Positions 1-8,274 of a DNA stretch of 11,783 bases are shown here, piece after piece. The DNA is from Gymnopus androsaceus JB14 (Eukaryota; Basidiomycota; Agaricomycetes; Agaricales; Omphalotaceae). The stretch covers positions 1 to 11,783 of the forward strand of contig ML770286.1 of the NCBI GenBank assembly GCA_009733575.1. Reading direction: 5' to 3'. Every line of letters begins with the position of its first letter. Position 1 is the first letter of the stretch. A program made the translations under genes and the position numbers. The notes beneath the pieces are model-generated. The model was not told the origin of the DNA, ran no database searches, and worked only from the letters and a program-made list of their open reading frames with translations.

Positions 1-954
1 CTCTCGACATCCTCAAACAGACCATAGAGATGAGGCACAGCTTGAACTTTAGCTCGTGCAAGATGCTCATATATGGAGAACTCGTGCCTCAAATGTTTTC
101 GCGAGCGGTCGTCGTTGTTGGCAAGTTTGACTACCACATCTTCGCAACGAGTGCTGTCAGAGCCAATTGTTAGAGTAGCTCTGTAGGTCGTTCCAATGGC
201 CCCGCCACCGATGCGTTGCTTGAGGTCGAGTCGTAGACAGCTATCTAGGGAGTACGATGGTCGGACTGGAAGTGAGCGTATTTTCCCTTCGGATGTCTGT
301 TTGCAGCGAACAAAAAATGAAGGGACCGCGGACCTATGTAAGTAATAATCAAGGGTAACAGCAACCACATCTAGGTTCTTGCATCGTTCCTAGCAGTATC
401 AGGTTGTCAATGCACCAAAAATTCAGTATAAAAGTGACGAACTTTCATGTTGTAGGCCGGAAGTGTGAAATAAACCTTTAAAGGATGAGCACCGCAATCA
501 CTATTGGAACGAGATCGCTTTCTTGATGAATCCTTTTGCAACTCAAGTGGTCGCTTCTTTGTCTCCTCTTTCTGTTCCAGTCTGGGAGGATGTTTCTTCT
601 CCCAAATCTCCTGACGATCTGCATTGTCCTTCAGAATAGCAGCGTAAAGCTCAGTCTGAAGCTTCCCATAGTTGGTGCAAGTGTCGATAATTTCGGAGAC
701 GTACAGAGTCTGAGATGCTCGATGTCTGATGCAAATAATTTCACTTGCTCCGCGATGAAAGATGATAAATGTAGCGTCCGTGTGCACGGCATGAGCCATG
801 CCTATAATACTGGTAAGTACTACTTGTCACGGATTGGATAAAGTTCACGGGTACTCACACTTTGTAGGTAATCACCAGCAAGTACTACCGGAGGTTCCTT
901 CTTTTTGTTGAACGAGGAGGTCAAAGCGTAACTTTGTAAGTGATTGAGCTTCGT
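1..954 (-). CDS. Fungal protein-kinase-like gene, 5' part, three exons visible, runs off left edge
   Basis: I read a split gene: exon 954(or up to 996)-861, intron 860-802 (59 nt), exon 801-443, intron 442-390 (53 nt, donor GTTCGT, acceptor CTAG), exon 389 to the left edge. Phases agree at both junctions (phase 1, then phase 0), although the first donor, GTGTGA, is weak. The last exon enters a kinase N-lobe: a glycine-rich loop GGGAIGTTYRA, a VVVK strand carrying the candidate ATP-binding lysine, and HEFSIYEHL with the candidate helix-C glutamate. The middle exon (GASEIICIRHRASQTLYVSE and a lysine/arginine-rich tail) resembles N-terminal regions I associate with Agaricomycete kinase-like proteins; that is recollection, not a search. 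The catalytic loop and DFG lie outside the window, so activity cannot be judged. The true start codon was not found; the open frame begins after a stop at 997-999, and CCCCAG before 954 is a possible acceptor. Confidence 0.72.
390..442 (-). other. Predicted 53-nt intron of the kinase-like gene
   Basis: The donor is GTTCGT after an AAA codon and the acceptor is CTGCTAG. Removing it joins two open frames in phase 0 and bypasses two in-frame stops (TGA after TTGGTGCAT and TAG). The length is typical for basidiomycetes. Confidence 0.7.
802..860 (-). other. Predicted 59-nt intron of the kinase-like gene
   Basis: The donor is GTGTGA (a better consensus GTGAGT overlaps two bases further in but gives the wrong phase) and the acceptor is ATTATAG. 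Splicing joins an upstream open frame ending in VVLAGDYLQ with the exon reading MAHAVHTDATF in phase 1. Confidence 0.55.
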
Positions 955-1805
955 CTGGGGATTAACATCGCCGGGACAATATCCCTTTTTCCTTGTTTAT
1001 TTAGTTACGATTTTCTTATTTCTTCATACACATTTGGACTCCACTTCGCTCCACCATACACATTTAGTTACCATGTTTCCACGGACCAATATTTTGCACT
1101 TACTACGATCAATAGTTAGATACTACTGTATTTATACACAGACCTTTTGTTACAGCGCCTCAGTTTTTGACACCTAACTTGGGTCCGAACTGAGGGTGAG
1201 CTTATCTTACTTTACACATCGGTTCATTGAGCTGTTGTACTTTATTATAGTTTAATGTACTTACTTGATTAACAGATATTTAATAGAGTCTTTTGACACC
1301 TTGCTTGTGTTTGAACTGAGGTTTAATGTACTTACTTGATTAACAGGTTATAGGCCCCCATGTTGCTTATCTTGTACCTACCTCTAGACTCAGAATCTAT
1401 CCTTACATCTTTTTTTTTTGGAGGGGTGCTTTTCGGACCTCAGCAGCCGACAAAGTCATCACATTCTGAGGTCCACACTAGTTTGTGCAAGGAACAGACC
1501 CTGCTTGGGTTAGCATCTTCATAGTAGCATAAATCATAGTTGTAACTTTTCCATATCTCCACGGGGAAATGCATTTACACACTGAGTGTGGGACTCACAT
1601 ACTACTGGGGGCCTCTCTCCTTAACCTACACCACTTACCTCTTCTCCCTGCCCCCTTGTAATACCCACGCCGCTAGCATAACTACTTCATCGAATTCCTT
1701 GAACAGTGCAGCAAGGTCCACAAAGTAATATGTTGTGCCTCATGCCCTGTTGCGGTGCGCTTTCACTTTCACTATCTCCTCACTATCTCTGATAAATTTT
1801 TCAAC
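955..1805. other. Intergenic stretch, no gene recognised
   Basis: I see no convincing reading frame on either strand beyond low-complexity pyrimidine-rich frames. It contains a run of nine T at about 1411, a 26-nt direct repeat (1250-1275 and 1321-1346), and a related looser repeat around GACACC..AACTGAGG (about 1169-1195 and 1294-1321). Missing 5' exons or the promoter of the minus-strand kinase-like gene could lie here, but nothing fixes their position. Confidence 0.5.
1250..1346. repeat. Pair of identical 26-nt direct repeats
   Basis: The 26-base string beginning GTTTAATGTACT and ending TTAACAG occurs exactly at 1250-1275 and 1321-1346, 71 bp apart. The segment between also repeats, loosely, a GACACC...GAACTGAG block found at 1169-1192. 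This looks like an old local duplication with a period of about 71 bp. No transposon ends are visible. Confidence 0.85.
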
Positions 1806-2117
1806 AGTACCTCCAAGGCCTTCAACCCCTTGAACTTGGCTACAGTCAGGCAGTTGGTTGTGTGGCAAAGCCTCATTGATTCCGTCACTCTTCGTGAAAT
1901 TAGGTGCTACCAAAAGTCAACTGAGTTGCTTATCCGCAAACTCCTTGTTCATGAGATATGTGCACTCACTCCTCGTTCCACCTTTTTTTTGCTCACCACG
2001 TTCTCTAGACTGATCTCCGTTTGCAAACTTCCACCATCACGGCTCTTCAATGAGGCTTACCTGGTTTTGCTCTTTGAAGACACCAATTTTGATGCTATCT
2101 ATGTAGTTTGTATCTAG
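1806..2117 (+). pseudogene. Histone H3-like pseudogene, degenerate and truncated
   Basis: The frame at 1883-1943 reads VTLREIRCYQKSTELLIRKL, almost the canonical H3 stretch leading into the histone fold (canonical has R where C stands, and A after V). Upstream, STSKAFNPLNLATVRQ resembles a decayed H3 tail (STGGKAPRKQLATKAARK). Downstream, LVHEI matches H3 LVREI but PFQR is missing. A second H3 block, TDLRLQTSTITALQ, is in another frame (2009-2050) and ends at TGA; EAYLVLLFEDTN..AI (2052-2099) returns to the first frame. The C-terminal MPKDIQLARRIRGE part is absent. Between LVHEI and TDLR lies a 49-nt GTGCAC...CTCTAG stretch (1960-2008) that could be an old intron, but splicing it does not restore frame. 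Most likely a dead histone gene copy; a fast-evolving CENP-A-type variant is unlikely given the frame breaks. No functional start codon was found. Confidence 0.8.
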
Positions 2118-2177
2118 CATATCTTACCTTCCCTTGCTGTTGTTTTTACACTGAAATATATATTATTCATTGTATCT

Positions 2178-2371
2178 TTGGTGCTTGATGACAACGACTG
2201 TGTGACCAGTATGTATGGATGGTGTAGGGTCATGGTATGGACAGGTGTATGGAGATGTATGGCAGGTATTGCATGGGTGTATAGATTCTATTTACCCTCC
2301 ATTTTCCCATACGTGGTACGGAGTGGTATGGAGCGGTATGAGATGTATGGATCCATACTCTCATGGATTCC
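2178..2371 (+). repeat. GTATGG-rich low-complexity tract with a BamHI-centred palindrome
   Basis: Degenerate repeats of GTATGG / GGTATG / TGTATGG recur on the plus strand from about 2210 to 2350. Within it, GTATGGATCCATAC at 2345-2358 is a perfect 14-bp palindrome. Frames open here are a product of this repetition and do not look like genes. It may be the tail or a subterminal repeat of a mobile element next to the RNase H remnant at 2372, but I see no termini. Confidence 0.6.
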
Positions 2372-3675
2372 TTAACTTGCTGATGAGATGGACTTGGATG
2401 TTGGTATATAATCAAACCTATCTTGTATGCTGTCTTTAATTCTGTTCAGGTTTCCTTCTGTTCTCCTCCTGACCATCTCATTCTTTTTGGTTTGTATATC
2501 TTTAATGATTTTATATGCCAGGCCCTGGGTCAGGGTTGTGAGTTTGGCACCTGTTACCTGCAGCATGGGTTGTGGGGATACATTCACATAGTTTGCTCTA
2601 TCTTTTCTGGCTGCCACATTGGCTTGATCTCTTGCTCCCTTTCCATTTCTGTAATTATTTTCCCCTTTTGAGAGGCTTATTAGTGTTGGGGTTCTCTGGG
2701 CCCTAAGGCTTGCAATTGTACTTTGGAGGGCACTTGCATTTCTGGTGTTGAAGAAACCCCCATCATCAAGTTTTGAGGGTTCCTTGGGGATTGAATGTAG
2801 GTATGTGGATTTTGTCTCAATACAAAGGCTCAGTCTTGGATCCAGTGTTTCTGGAGCTAATTTTGCTGCAACTAGTTCCCAGTTCTCTTGGATTAGTCTA
2901 GGTATTTAGGGAGCTTTGCTACCCTGTTGTCAGGATGCCCATTTGAGATGAATACTGCAGCACGTGCTTTTGCATCTTCTTCTCCTTCATTTTTGCAGGC
3001 CCCATCAATGGTGACCTTCAACTGTCCAGTAGTGGCTATTGGTTTTAGGTTCGACAAAGTGTTTGTTGTTGGGGAAGTCTTGTCAGTGAAAATTTGAAAG
3101 ATGTTACCCAAGGTACCACCAACTGTGATCCAATTATCAAAGGGTATTATATTCTCAGCTCTATTACTGTTTACCCCAGGTGGCCCCTGGTAGTCTTCTG
3201 GTAGTTCACATCTTGGGTCCCACTTTGGAGGGAGTGTATCCAGAAGCTTAACAGCTTGCCGGGCACAATCACGTGGGTTTTCACAGGCATAAGTCTCCTG
3301 TATGAATTCACATTCATCACATTCACAGAGGGCAACTGGAGAGTGGTCATTGCTCTGAGCCAGGTTAGCCATGCTTTCTGCATCTCCCACTGTTCTGATT
3401 CCATGTTTTGATCTAAGGCATATGCTGGCAGTGGTATGGTTCATTGTACGGATTTTTTGGTTTGCCTCTTTATGGTACCATATTGGCATTGTCCAGAGGA
3501 TGTTTCTGGAGAAAGCTATGCCCTTGATTCTGAGGCCATATTTCTTTGCTGTGCTGGTGAGCTGTTTCAGCTCAGTTATTTGGCTCTGGCCCTTCAGATA
3601 TGTCTTCCATGACTGCAGGAAGATGTTAATGTGTACATCTGGATTTACATTGTGCTCTGATGTTGGTACCTTGTG
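2372..3675 (-). pseudogene. RNase H segment of a retroelement polyprotein, frameshifted and decayed
   Basis: Two minus-strand frames join into one protein. Frame A runs from 3675 to a TAA at 2893-2895; frame B continues from about 2899 to 2372. In frame A a linker region with SRNILWTMPIWYHKEANQ and a Cys-rich stretch (CECDECEF...CENPRDC) is followed by KWDPRCELPEDY and then VTIDGACKNEGEEDAKARAA, the first strand of a type-1 RNase H fold with its catalytic Asp (DGACKNEG). Frame B has NWELVAAKLA and IETKSTYLHS, where the family normally has ETDS: the catalytic Asp of that motif is Lys here. The expected WVKGH-type strand reads LSKGE. The tail (LTQGLAYKIIKDIQ...RRRTEGNLNRIKDSI) matches C-termini I recall from mushroom reverse-transcriptase-linked RNase H proteins. 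The reverse transcriptase itself is absent. The 5' end stops near 3676, where a TIR remnant begins. Confidence 0.75.
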
Positions 3676-3680
3676 TTAAG

Positions 3681-3685
3681 GATAT
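3681..3685. repeat. Target-site duplication, left (GATAT)
   Basis: GATAT lies directly before the TGTAAGACC terminus and recurs directly after the ATGACA terminus at 8436-8440. Five bp is usual for Ty3/Gypsy integrases. Confidence 0.93.
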
Positions 3686-4276
3686 TGTAAGACCCGGGGT
3701 CGACGGTCTTAGGGAAAGGTACTAGAAGTAGCTTTATGGCCTTAGTATGAATGGCGGACGAGATCCGCGATCAAATATGTGTGCGGGTGAGCTAGTCGAA
3801 GACTAGTAAAGAGAAGCGGGTGGATTGGGAATGCCAAAGCTCCCGAATATGAGTTCTGAGTCTAGTTGTGTGAACCGACGTCGATTGGTTGACGGCGGCG
3901 AGTCTGGTTGACGGCGGCGAGTCTGGTTGTCGTATGAGCTTGTTGGCAGTCAAGTCGACGCGTGAGTCAAAAAGCGGAAGCCAAAACAAGCGTGTATTGA
4001 GAAAGTAGATGAATTGACAGAAATATAAGAAAATAGAGAGAAAGCAAGAAATACGGGAGGTAAACAGGTTAATATCAAGACAAGGGATCCTCCAAGGGAG
4101 TTTACGGATTATATACGTGCGGGATGTGGGATTGGTGAGTAGTAAGCATGTACAGAAGTAGCTGAGATACGTAGTGGACTTAGCGGGCGGTTGTCAGGTC
4201 GGTAGGGTAGGTTATGCATAGGATCGGGAGGGTTAGAGGGTTGAAGATAGTGAAATAGGTGGTACAGGGCATGACA
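3686..4276 (-). repeat. 3' LTR (left copy), 591 bp
   Basis: This copy begins TGTAAGACCCGGGG and ends GGCATGACA on the plus strand. It matches the right LTR end to end with 15 substitutions and one indel. The indel is a 19-bp tandem duplication (3891-3909 and 3910-3928, unit GACGGCGGCGAGTCTGGTT) present only here. Confidence 0.95.
3891..3928. repeat. 19-bp tandem duplication private to the left LTR
   Basis: GACGGCGGCGAGTCTGGTT occurs twice in a row here and once (as CGACGGCGGCGAGTCTGGTT) in the right LTR. It accounts exactly for the length difference, 591 versus 572 bp, so it arose after insertion or was lost from the other copy. Confidence 0.95.
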
Positions 4277-4279
4277 TTA

Positions 4280-4289
4280 CCCCCCCATC
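4280..4289 (-). other. Polypurine tract next to the 3' LTR
   Basis: On the minus strand AGATGGGGGGG is followed by TAA and then the LTR start TGTCATGCCC. A G-run three bases before the LTR is the normal site of plus-strand priming and fixes the element's orientation. Confidence 0.85.
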
Positions 4290-4457
4290 TAAGGCCCCTA
4301 GCATCTAGATTGGGTTTGCGTGTTAATTGGCGGATCACGGGTTCTAGAATGACGTGATCGCCGTTGGACCCACACGCACCAACAAATAGTTTGAAAAGTT
4401 TATGTTCAACTTCCCATTCTCACTTCTTCCCTATCCTCTTTGTTGTACACTCTTGAA

Positions 4458-6022
4458 ATGCCCCCCAAAAGGACTTCTTCTCCTTCCGACGCTTCCCGTT
4501 GCAAAAAGACCAAACGGTCCCCGTCCCCGAACCCTTCGCCTTCCTCTCCTTCCTCCCACCATCCTACCACTGTCGAACCTTCGATGTCTGAGCATTGTAT
4601 CCCCATTGTCGTCTCTCCTCTACGACCCGTTTCCTGGCAGACTGCGACTTCTGCGGAAATTGATGAAGCATTGAAGGCCGTCTTCCAACTTGGCGGACAT
4701 TCCTTCGACATTGATGTTACAGATCTCGAGTGGCGTGAAGTTGCTAAGCGCTTGAACCATTGCGCTCGTTGTGAAGGTAAAGGGGAGATGTGTAGTGCCG
4801 CCAGTGGCACCGAGTTGGTGTGCGACGCCTGTCAGAAGGCTCACAAGGGTTGTTCGCTCGGGATAGCCTATCAATATTGATTGTTAGCCATGTTCGTGTT
4901 CCTCTTCCCTTCTTTATGATTTTTGGTCCTGACTCAGATTTTCCTAGTTGATTCGGTGCCCCTCTCTCCTGGGCTTGGCAGCAATTTGAGTCTCGTATGG
5001 CTCATTTGAATTCCCGGTCCTACAACTCCTATCGTCAACCCCCTTCCTTCTTCACTAGTCTCGAGGAAGCTATTCAGCACGTTGCTCGATCCACTCGTGT
5101 TGCTCGTCCCAACGGCCCCCTCTCACCTTCCACCGATTGTGTTGGCCCTCCTGGTCGCGGACATATTGTCAAATCGTCGACCTTCCAGTCCTCTCCTACT
5201 CAATCCGATGGTCGGGTAAGCCCTCTGGGTGTTTCTTATGAGCCTCGTGCTCCTGGGTCCCAAAGCTCCCCTCGTAAGCTAGGTACCACCGTTCTTCCGT
5301 CCGCTGCTCCTCCTCCCTCTACTCTTCCTCCCCATGGGGTACGAATTGTCCGTGGTCCCACCATTCGTATCCCTCCTCCCATACATCCCGTTCCATCTGA
5401 TCGTCCACAAGCTCCCTCTGTCCCTTTGCGAGTTGGCGACATGATTATTCCTCCAGGGTCGGATTTGGCCCGTGAGCTGGAAGCTTTCGAGGCCACGGAG
5501 GCTCAAAATGCTGCTGCGAGCAAAGCTCGCTTTTTCAAGGACCAGGAGAATGCACGTCTTGCTGCAGCTGAGACCAAGCGTCGTCTAGAGCTAGAGCAGC
5601 AGTGGAAGGGAAAACAGGTGGTGAAGGCAAATTGGGAAGAAGATTTGCGGGAGCAGGAGCGGAAAGAGAAGAAGGCACGTCGTCACAAAAGAGGTTTGGA
5701 TGCTCAGCAACGGCAACAGTGGCACGCTGGTTCCTCCACGTCGCATGCCGTTTCTCCCAGACCTGTTCCCACTATTCCTGTGGTCTCTCCTGGTGCTCAG
5801 GGTCTTCCCCCAACATTATCTCCCACTCCTCGCAAGGTTCCCAGCCCGCCCCCTGCTGCCGCCCCCACTACTGCTCCTTCTCCCGCTTCACCATCCATTC
5901 CTCCTGAGCACTCTTTCGCGTTTTCCCCCTTGCCTGTCCCGCCTGTCCCCTCTGTGCCTGCTCTTGACCGTTGGTCTCCTGTCCCTTGTCGGACATGGTC
6001 TCCTCCCAGGTTACTTGAGTGA
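4458..6022 (+). pseudogene. Antisense gene inside the LTR element: Zn2Cys6-like N-part, Pro-rich/coiled-coil C-part, two TGA stops
   Basis: ATG at 4458 follows a CT-rich leader and opens MPPKRTSSPSD, a basic Ser/Pro-rich start. Residues 102-132 contain C-X2-C-X6-C-X9-C-X2-C-X6-C, exactly the spacing of fungal Zn2Cys6 clusters, though the usual basic residues between Cys2 and Cys3 are few (one Lys). The frame stops at TGA 4878-4880. A probable 56-nt intron (4892-4947) joins it in phase to the second frame, which reads LSWAWQQFESRMAHLNSRS, but a second TGA (4949-4951) lies just after the acceptor. Both could be CGA-to-TGA changes. The second exon (to 6022) is Pro/Ser-rich, with a charged, probably coiled-coil block at about 5470-5730 (ELEAFEATEAQNAAASKARF through KEKKARRHKRG). 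No known enzyme fold is seen. It could be a captured host gene or an element-specific accessory protein; the family is not named here. It is transcribed against the element. Confidence 0.72.
4892..4947 (+). other. Predicted 56-nt intron in the antisense gene
   Basis: The donor is GTTCGT, the branch-like site CTGAC is at 4929-4933 and the acceptor is TCCTAG. Splicing keeps the frame of the first exon and reaches LSWAWQQFESRM in the second. An intron on the antisense strand is not removed from the retrotransposon's genomic RNA, so its survival through retrotransposition is expected. Confidence 0.65.
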
Positions 6023-7835
6023 CCCGGATTGGATGGGGCTGCCTACAGCAGGGCTCATCTTGATATCGCCTCCAGTCGCGACCCTGCCATGAAGGATCTT
6101 CGGGATGCGTATGGTGACAGCCAACGGCTGAACCCCATTCATCTGGTTCATTGGGAGCCATTGGTGAGATGTTGCCTTCCTCTTTCTCAGAGTCGGAAGG
6201 TTATTGGAGGGTGCAAAGGAGGGGTCATGAGCAGTAGAGGCAGGCTCAGCTGCCTGCTGTCCTTCGTCGTTCACAGTAAGTAGCAGATACTGTTGCTGGT
6301 CATCATCCTCTTCTATTGCCCGTTTCAGCTTCTTTGCCTGCTCCAACTCTTCTGGGGTGAGTGTCGCACCAGGTTTCAACATGATTTTGTCCGATTGCAT
6401 TTGACGGGAAACACGTCGCGTTTTGGGTGTGCTCACATTGAATCTCCCCTCCCCTGACAGTGCTACACTATAGATGGTTTGGCCCCACCTATCTCCAAAT
6501 GCAGACGTTCCCCTCAGAGGAGTCATGGTGCCCTCCAGGTGGACATCAGCGGGACGACGTCTATTTGTTGTCCGCTCTTGTCGAGGTCAGACCACGGCGG
6601 CTGACCCCCCACTTTCAGGTATTCCTCCTGATTGCACTGTTAGGTCGAGCGTCCACGATGCAACTGGTGTAGCTCGTGCTAAGGGATCAGTTTGAATTCC
6701 GTGTTGCCATTCGTAATGGGTGATTGGCAGGTGGACAGTGTTATTTCCCTCCCATTGTGCGTGCAAGGCTTCCCAAGCAATTTGTGCAGCCTCTGAGGAG
6801 ATGCTTCTTCCCCCTTAGTCCCAATCCAAACCTGGTCTATTTCTGTGGTAGGATGGGGTGAGGGGAAGTGGTCCTCTTTCAGTGTTAGACGTTTGGGAAG
6901 CTTCGTTAACGCGCTGGATAACTTCTGGATCCAAGAGCACGTTGAAGAACCACAGCAAGTTGCAGTGATTTTCTGCGACGGACAGGAAACTGGACACCGT
7001 GGGGTGACCCACTTGTACTGGTATGGGTTGTCGGCATATCTCGAGAAACATTTCCCGTAGTTCTGAAGGGGTCAAACTCCCTTCCGCCGGCAGTCCCATC
7101 TCCCGCAGGAAGTAGTGGGAAATGTGAGCCAGGTTGGCCCAGGTGCAACGACTTGCCGTCAGAAGATCCTGCAGTCGGAATGTGGTCTCGGAGGGCAGTC
7201 GAGGTCCAATCATTCCTCCCAATCGATCCATCTCTATCAATGATAGGGAGGGTTGTCTTGCCCTCGAGATGAAATCCCCCATGGTACTACTCCTACGCCG
7301 TTGGGAGCTAGTTTCCGATTGATGAGCTTCCGAATTCTGACGTTCTTTGTCAGGGGCTCCCTGCGGAGTATAACGAAGCTCCTGTGGGGGTGCTTGTTGG
7401 GCATGTCTCCCCCTCAAAGATGGTGAGATGTCTGTCGGGCAGTACACTCCCACTCCCATTGACGTTGTACGGAATTGTCTTCGACCCTGAGTATTATCAG
7501 GGGAGATTCCTGATGATCCTGGCAGTGCGGGTAGCCCCAGGTAGAACACCAATGTGGGCAGTTGAAGGGTCTGAATGTGTTGACCCTGTGCAACTGTCTG
7601 TATTGGCAGGTGTTGCCGATCAGGAGGTGCATAGGCTACCGCAGCTGTCGGAGGGGTAACCTCAGCGGGTAACAATCCAAATACCTATTGGTGCTGGATC
7701 CTTGGGATCCCGCAGAAAGGCGTTGTCCTCGTTCTCCCCATTGGTAATTCCCAAAGTCGGGAGCTTCTCGTTGTTATTGTTACCCTCCTGTTGTCCAGCG
7801 GACGAGGAAGGTGGTACCGTGAACGTCCCCGACAT
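6011..7835 (-). pseudogene. Sense-strand gene in gag position, unrecognised, one frameshift and two stops
   Basis: ATG at 7835-7833 is 28 nt inside the 5' LTR and opens MSGTFTVPPSSSAGQQEGNN. The frame runs to a TGA near 7655; a different frame, open from about 7680, continues (LLPAEVTPPTAAVAYAPP), so a 1-nt frameshift near 7683 is likely. That frame continues to TAA 6815-6817, is in frame with a further 75 codons to a TGA near 6587, and then with the last 190 codons to the stop at 6011: about 608 codons in all. Visible content: Gln/Pro-rich N-part, an alpha-helical middle (LSLIEMDRLGG, LLTASRCTWANLAHISHYFL, LREMFLEICRQP), a lysine-rich late segment (EELEQAKKLKRAIEEDDDQQ). No CCHC knuckle and no Gag homology that I can recognise. 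Position suggests a structural or packaging role; that is inference. TAA could come from CAA and TGA from CGA. Confidence 0.65.
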
Positions 7836-7851
7836 ATTCGACGACGGTTTG

Positions 7852-7862
7852 GTCTTGATATT
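7852..7862 (-). promoter_or_regulatory. Self-priming primer-binding site
   Basis: On the minus strand AATATCAAGAC starts one base inside the 5' LTR end. It is perfectly complementary over 11 nt to GTCTTGATATT in the LTR (8240-8230), the predicted 5' end of the transcript. No start complementary to a tRNA CCA end (TGG) is present. An 11-nt mRNA 5' end folding back on the priming site is how Tf1-type elements prime. Confidence 0.78.
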
Positions 7863-8229
7863 GTGTAAGACCCGGGGTTGACAGTCTTAGGGAAAGGTAC
7901 TAGAAGTAGCTTTATGGCCTTAGTATGAATGGCGGACAAGATCCGCGATCGAATATGTGTGCAGGTGAGCTAGTCGAAGACTAGTAAAGAGAAGCGGGTG
8001 GATTGGGAATGCCAAAGCTCCCGAATATGAGTTCTGAGTCTAGTTGTGTGAGCCGACGTCGATTGGTCGACGGCGGCGAGTCTGGTTGTCGTATGAGCTT
8101 GTTGGCAGTCAAGTTGATGCGTGAGTCGAAAAGTGGAAGCCAAAACAAGCGTGTATTGAGAAAGTAGGTGAATTGACAGAAATATAAGAAAATAGAGAGA
8201 AAGCAAGAAATACGGGAGGTAAACAGGTT

Positions 8230-8240
8230 AATATCAAGAC
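8230..8240 (-). promoter_or_regulatory. Predicted transcript 5' end / primer sequence in 5' LTR
   Basis: GTCTTGATATT on the minus strand begins 34 nt after the first T of TATATAA and is complementary to the priming site at 7852-7862. The same arrangement is kept in the left LTR (4081-4071, TATA 4115-4109). Confidence 0.72.
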
Positions 8241-8267
8241 AAGGGATCCTCCAAGGGAGTTTATGGA

Positions 8268-8274
8268 TTATATA
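8268..8274 (-). promoter_or_regulatory. TATA box of the 5' LTR
   Basis: TATATAA on the minus strand, conserved in the other LTR at 4109-4115. Its spacing to the predicted start fits a Pol II core promoter. Confidence 0.7.

Noticed and set aside
536..841. 101-codon plus-strand frame
   Set aside because: Lies opposite the kinase-like gene's middle exon, which has better evidence.
1806..2117. Functional histone H3 or CENP-A gene with an intron at 1960-2008
   Set aside because: Splicing does not restore frame, a TGA interrupts TDLR...ALQ, and the C-terminal part is absent.
2178..2439. Overlapping short frames on both strands
   Set aside because: They arise from GTATGG-type repetition.
4406..4810. 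134-codon minus-strand frame opposite the antisense gene's first exon
   Set aside because: Composition mirrors the CT-rich plus-strand coding sequence; no motif. Treated as a shadow.
3792..8206. Minus-strand frames of 65 and 78 codons in the two LTRs (3792-3989 and 7970-8206)
   Set aside because: They sit in LTR R/U5 sequence, differ in length between copies because of the 19-bp duplication, and have no recognisable motif.
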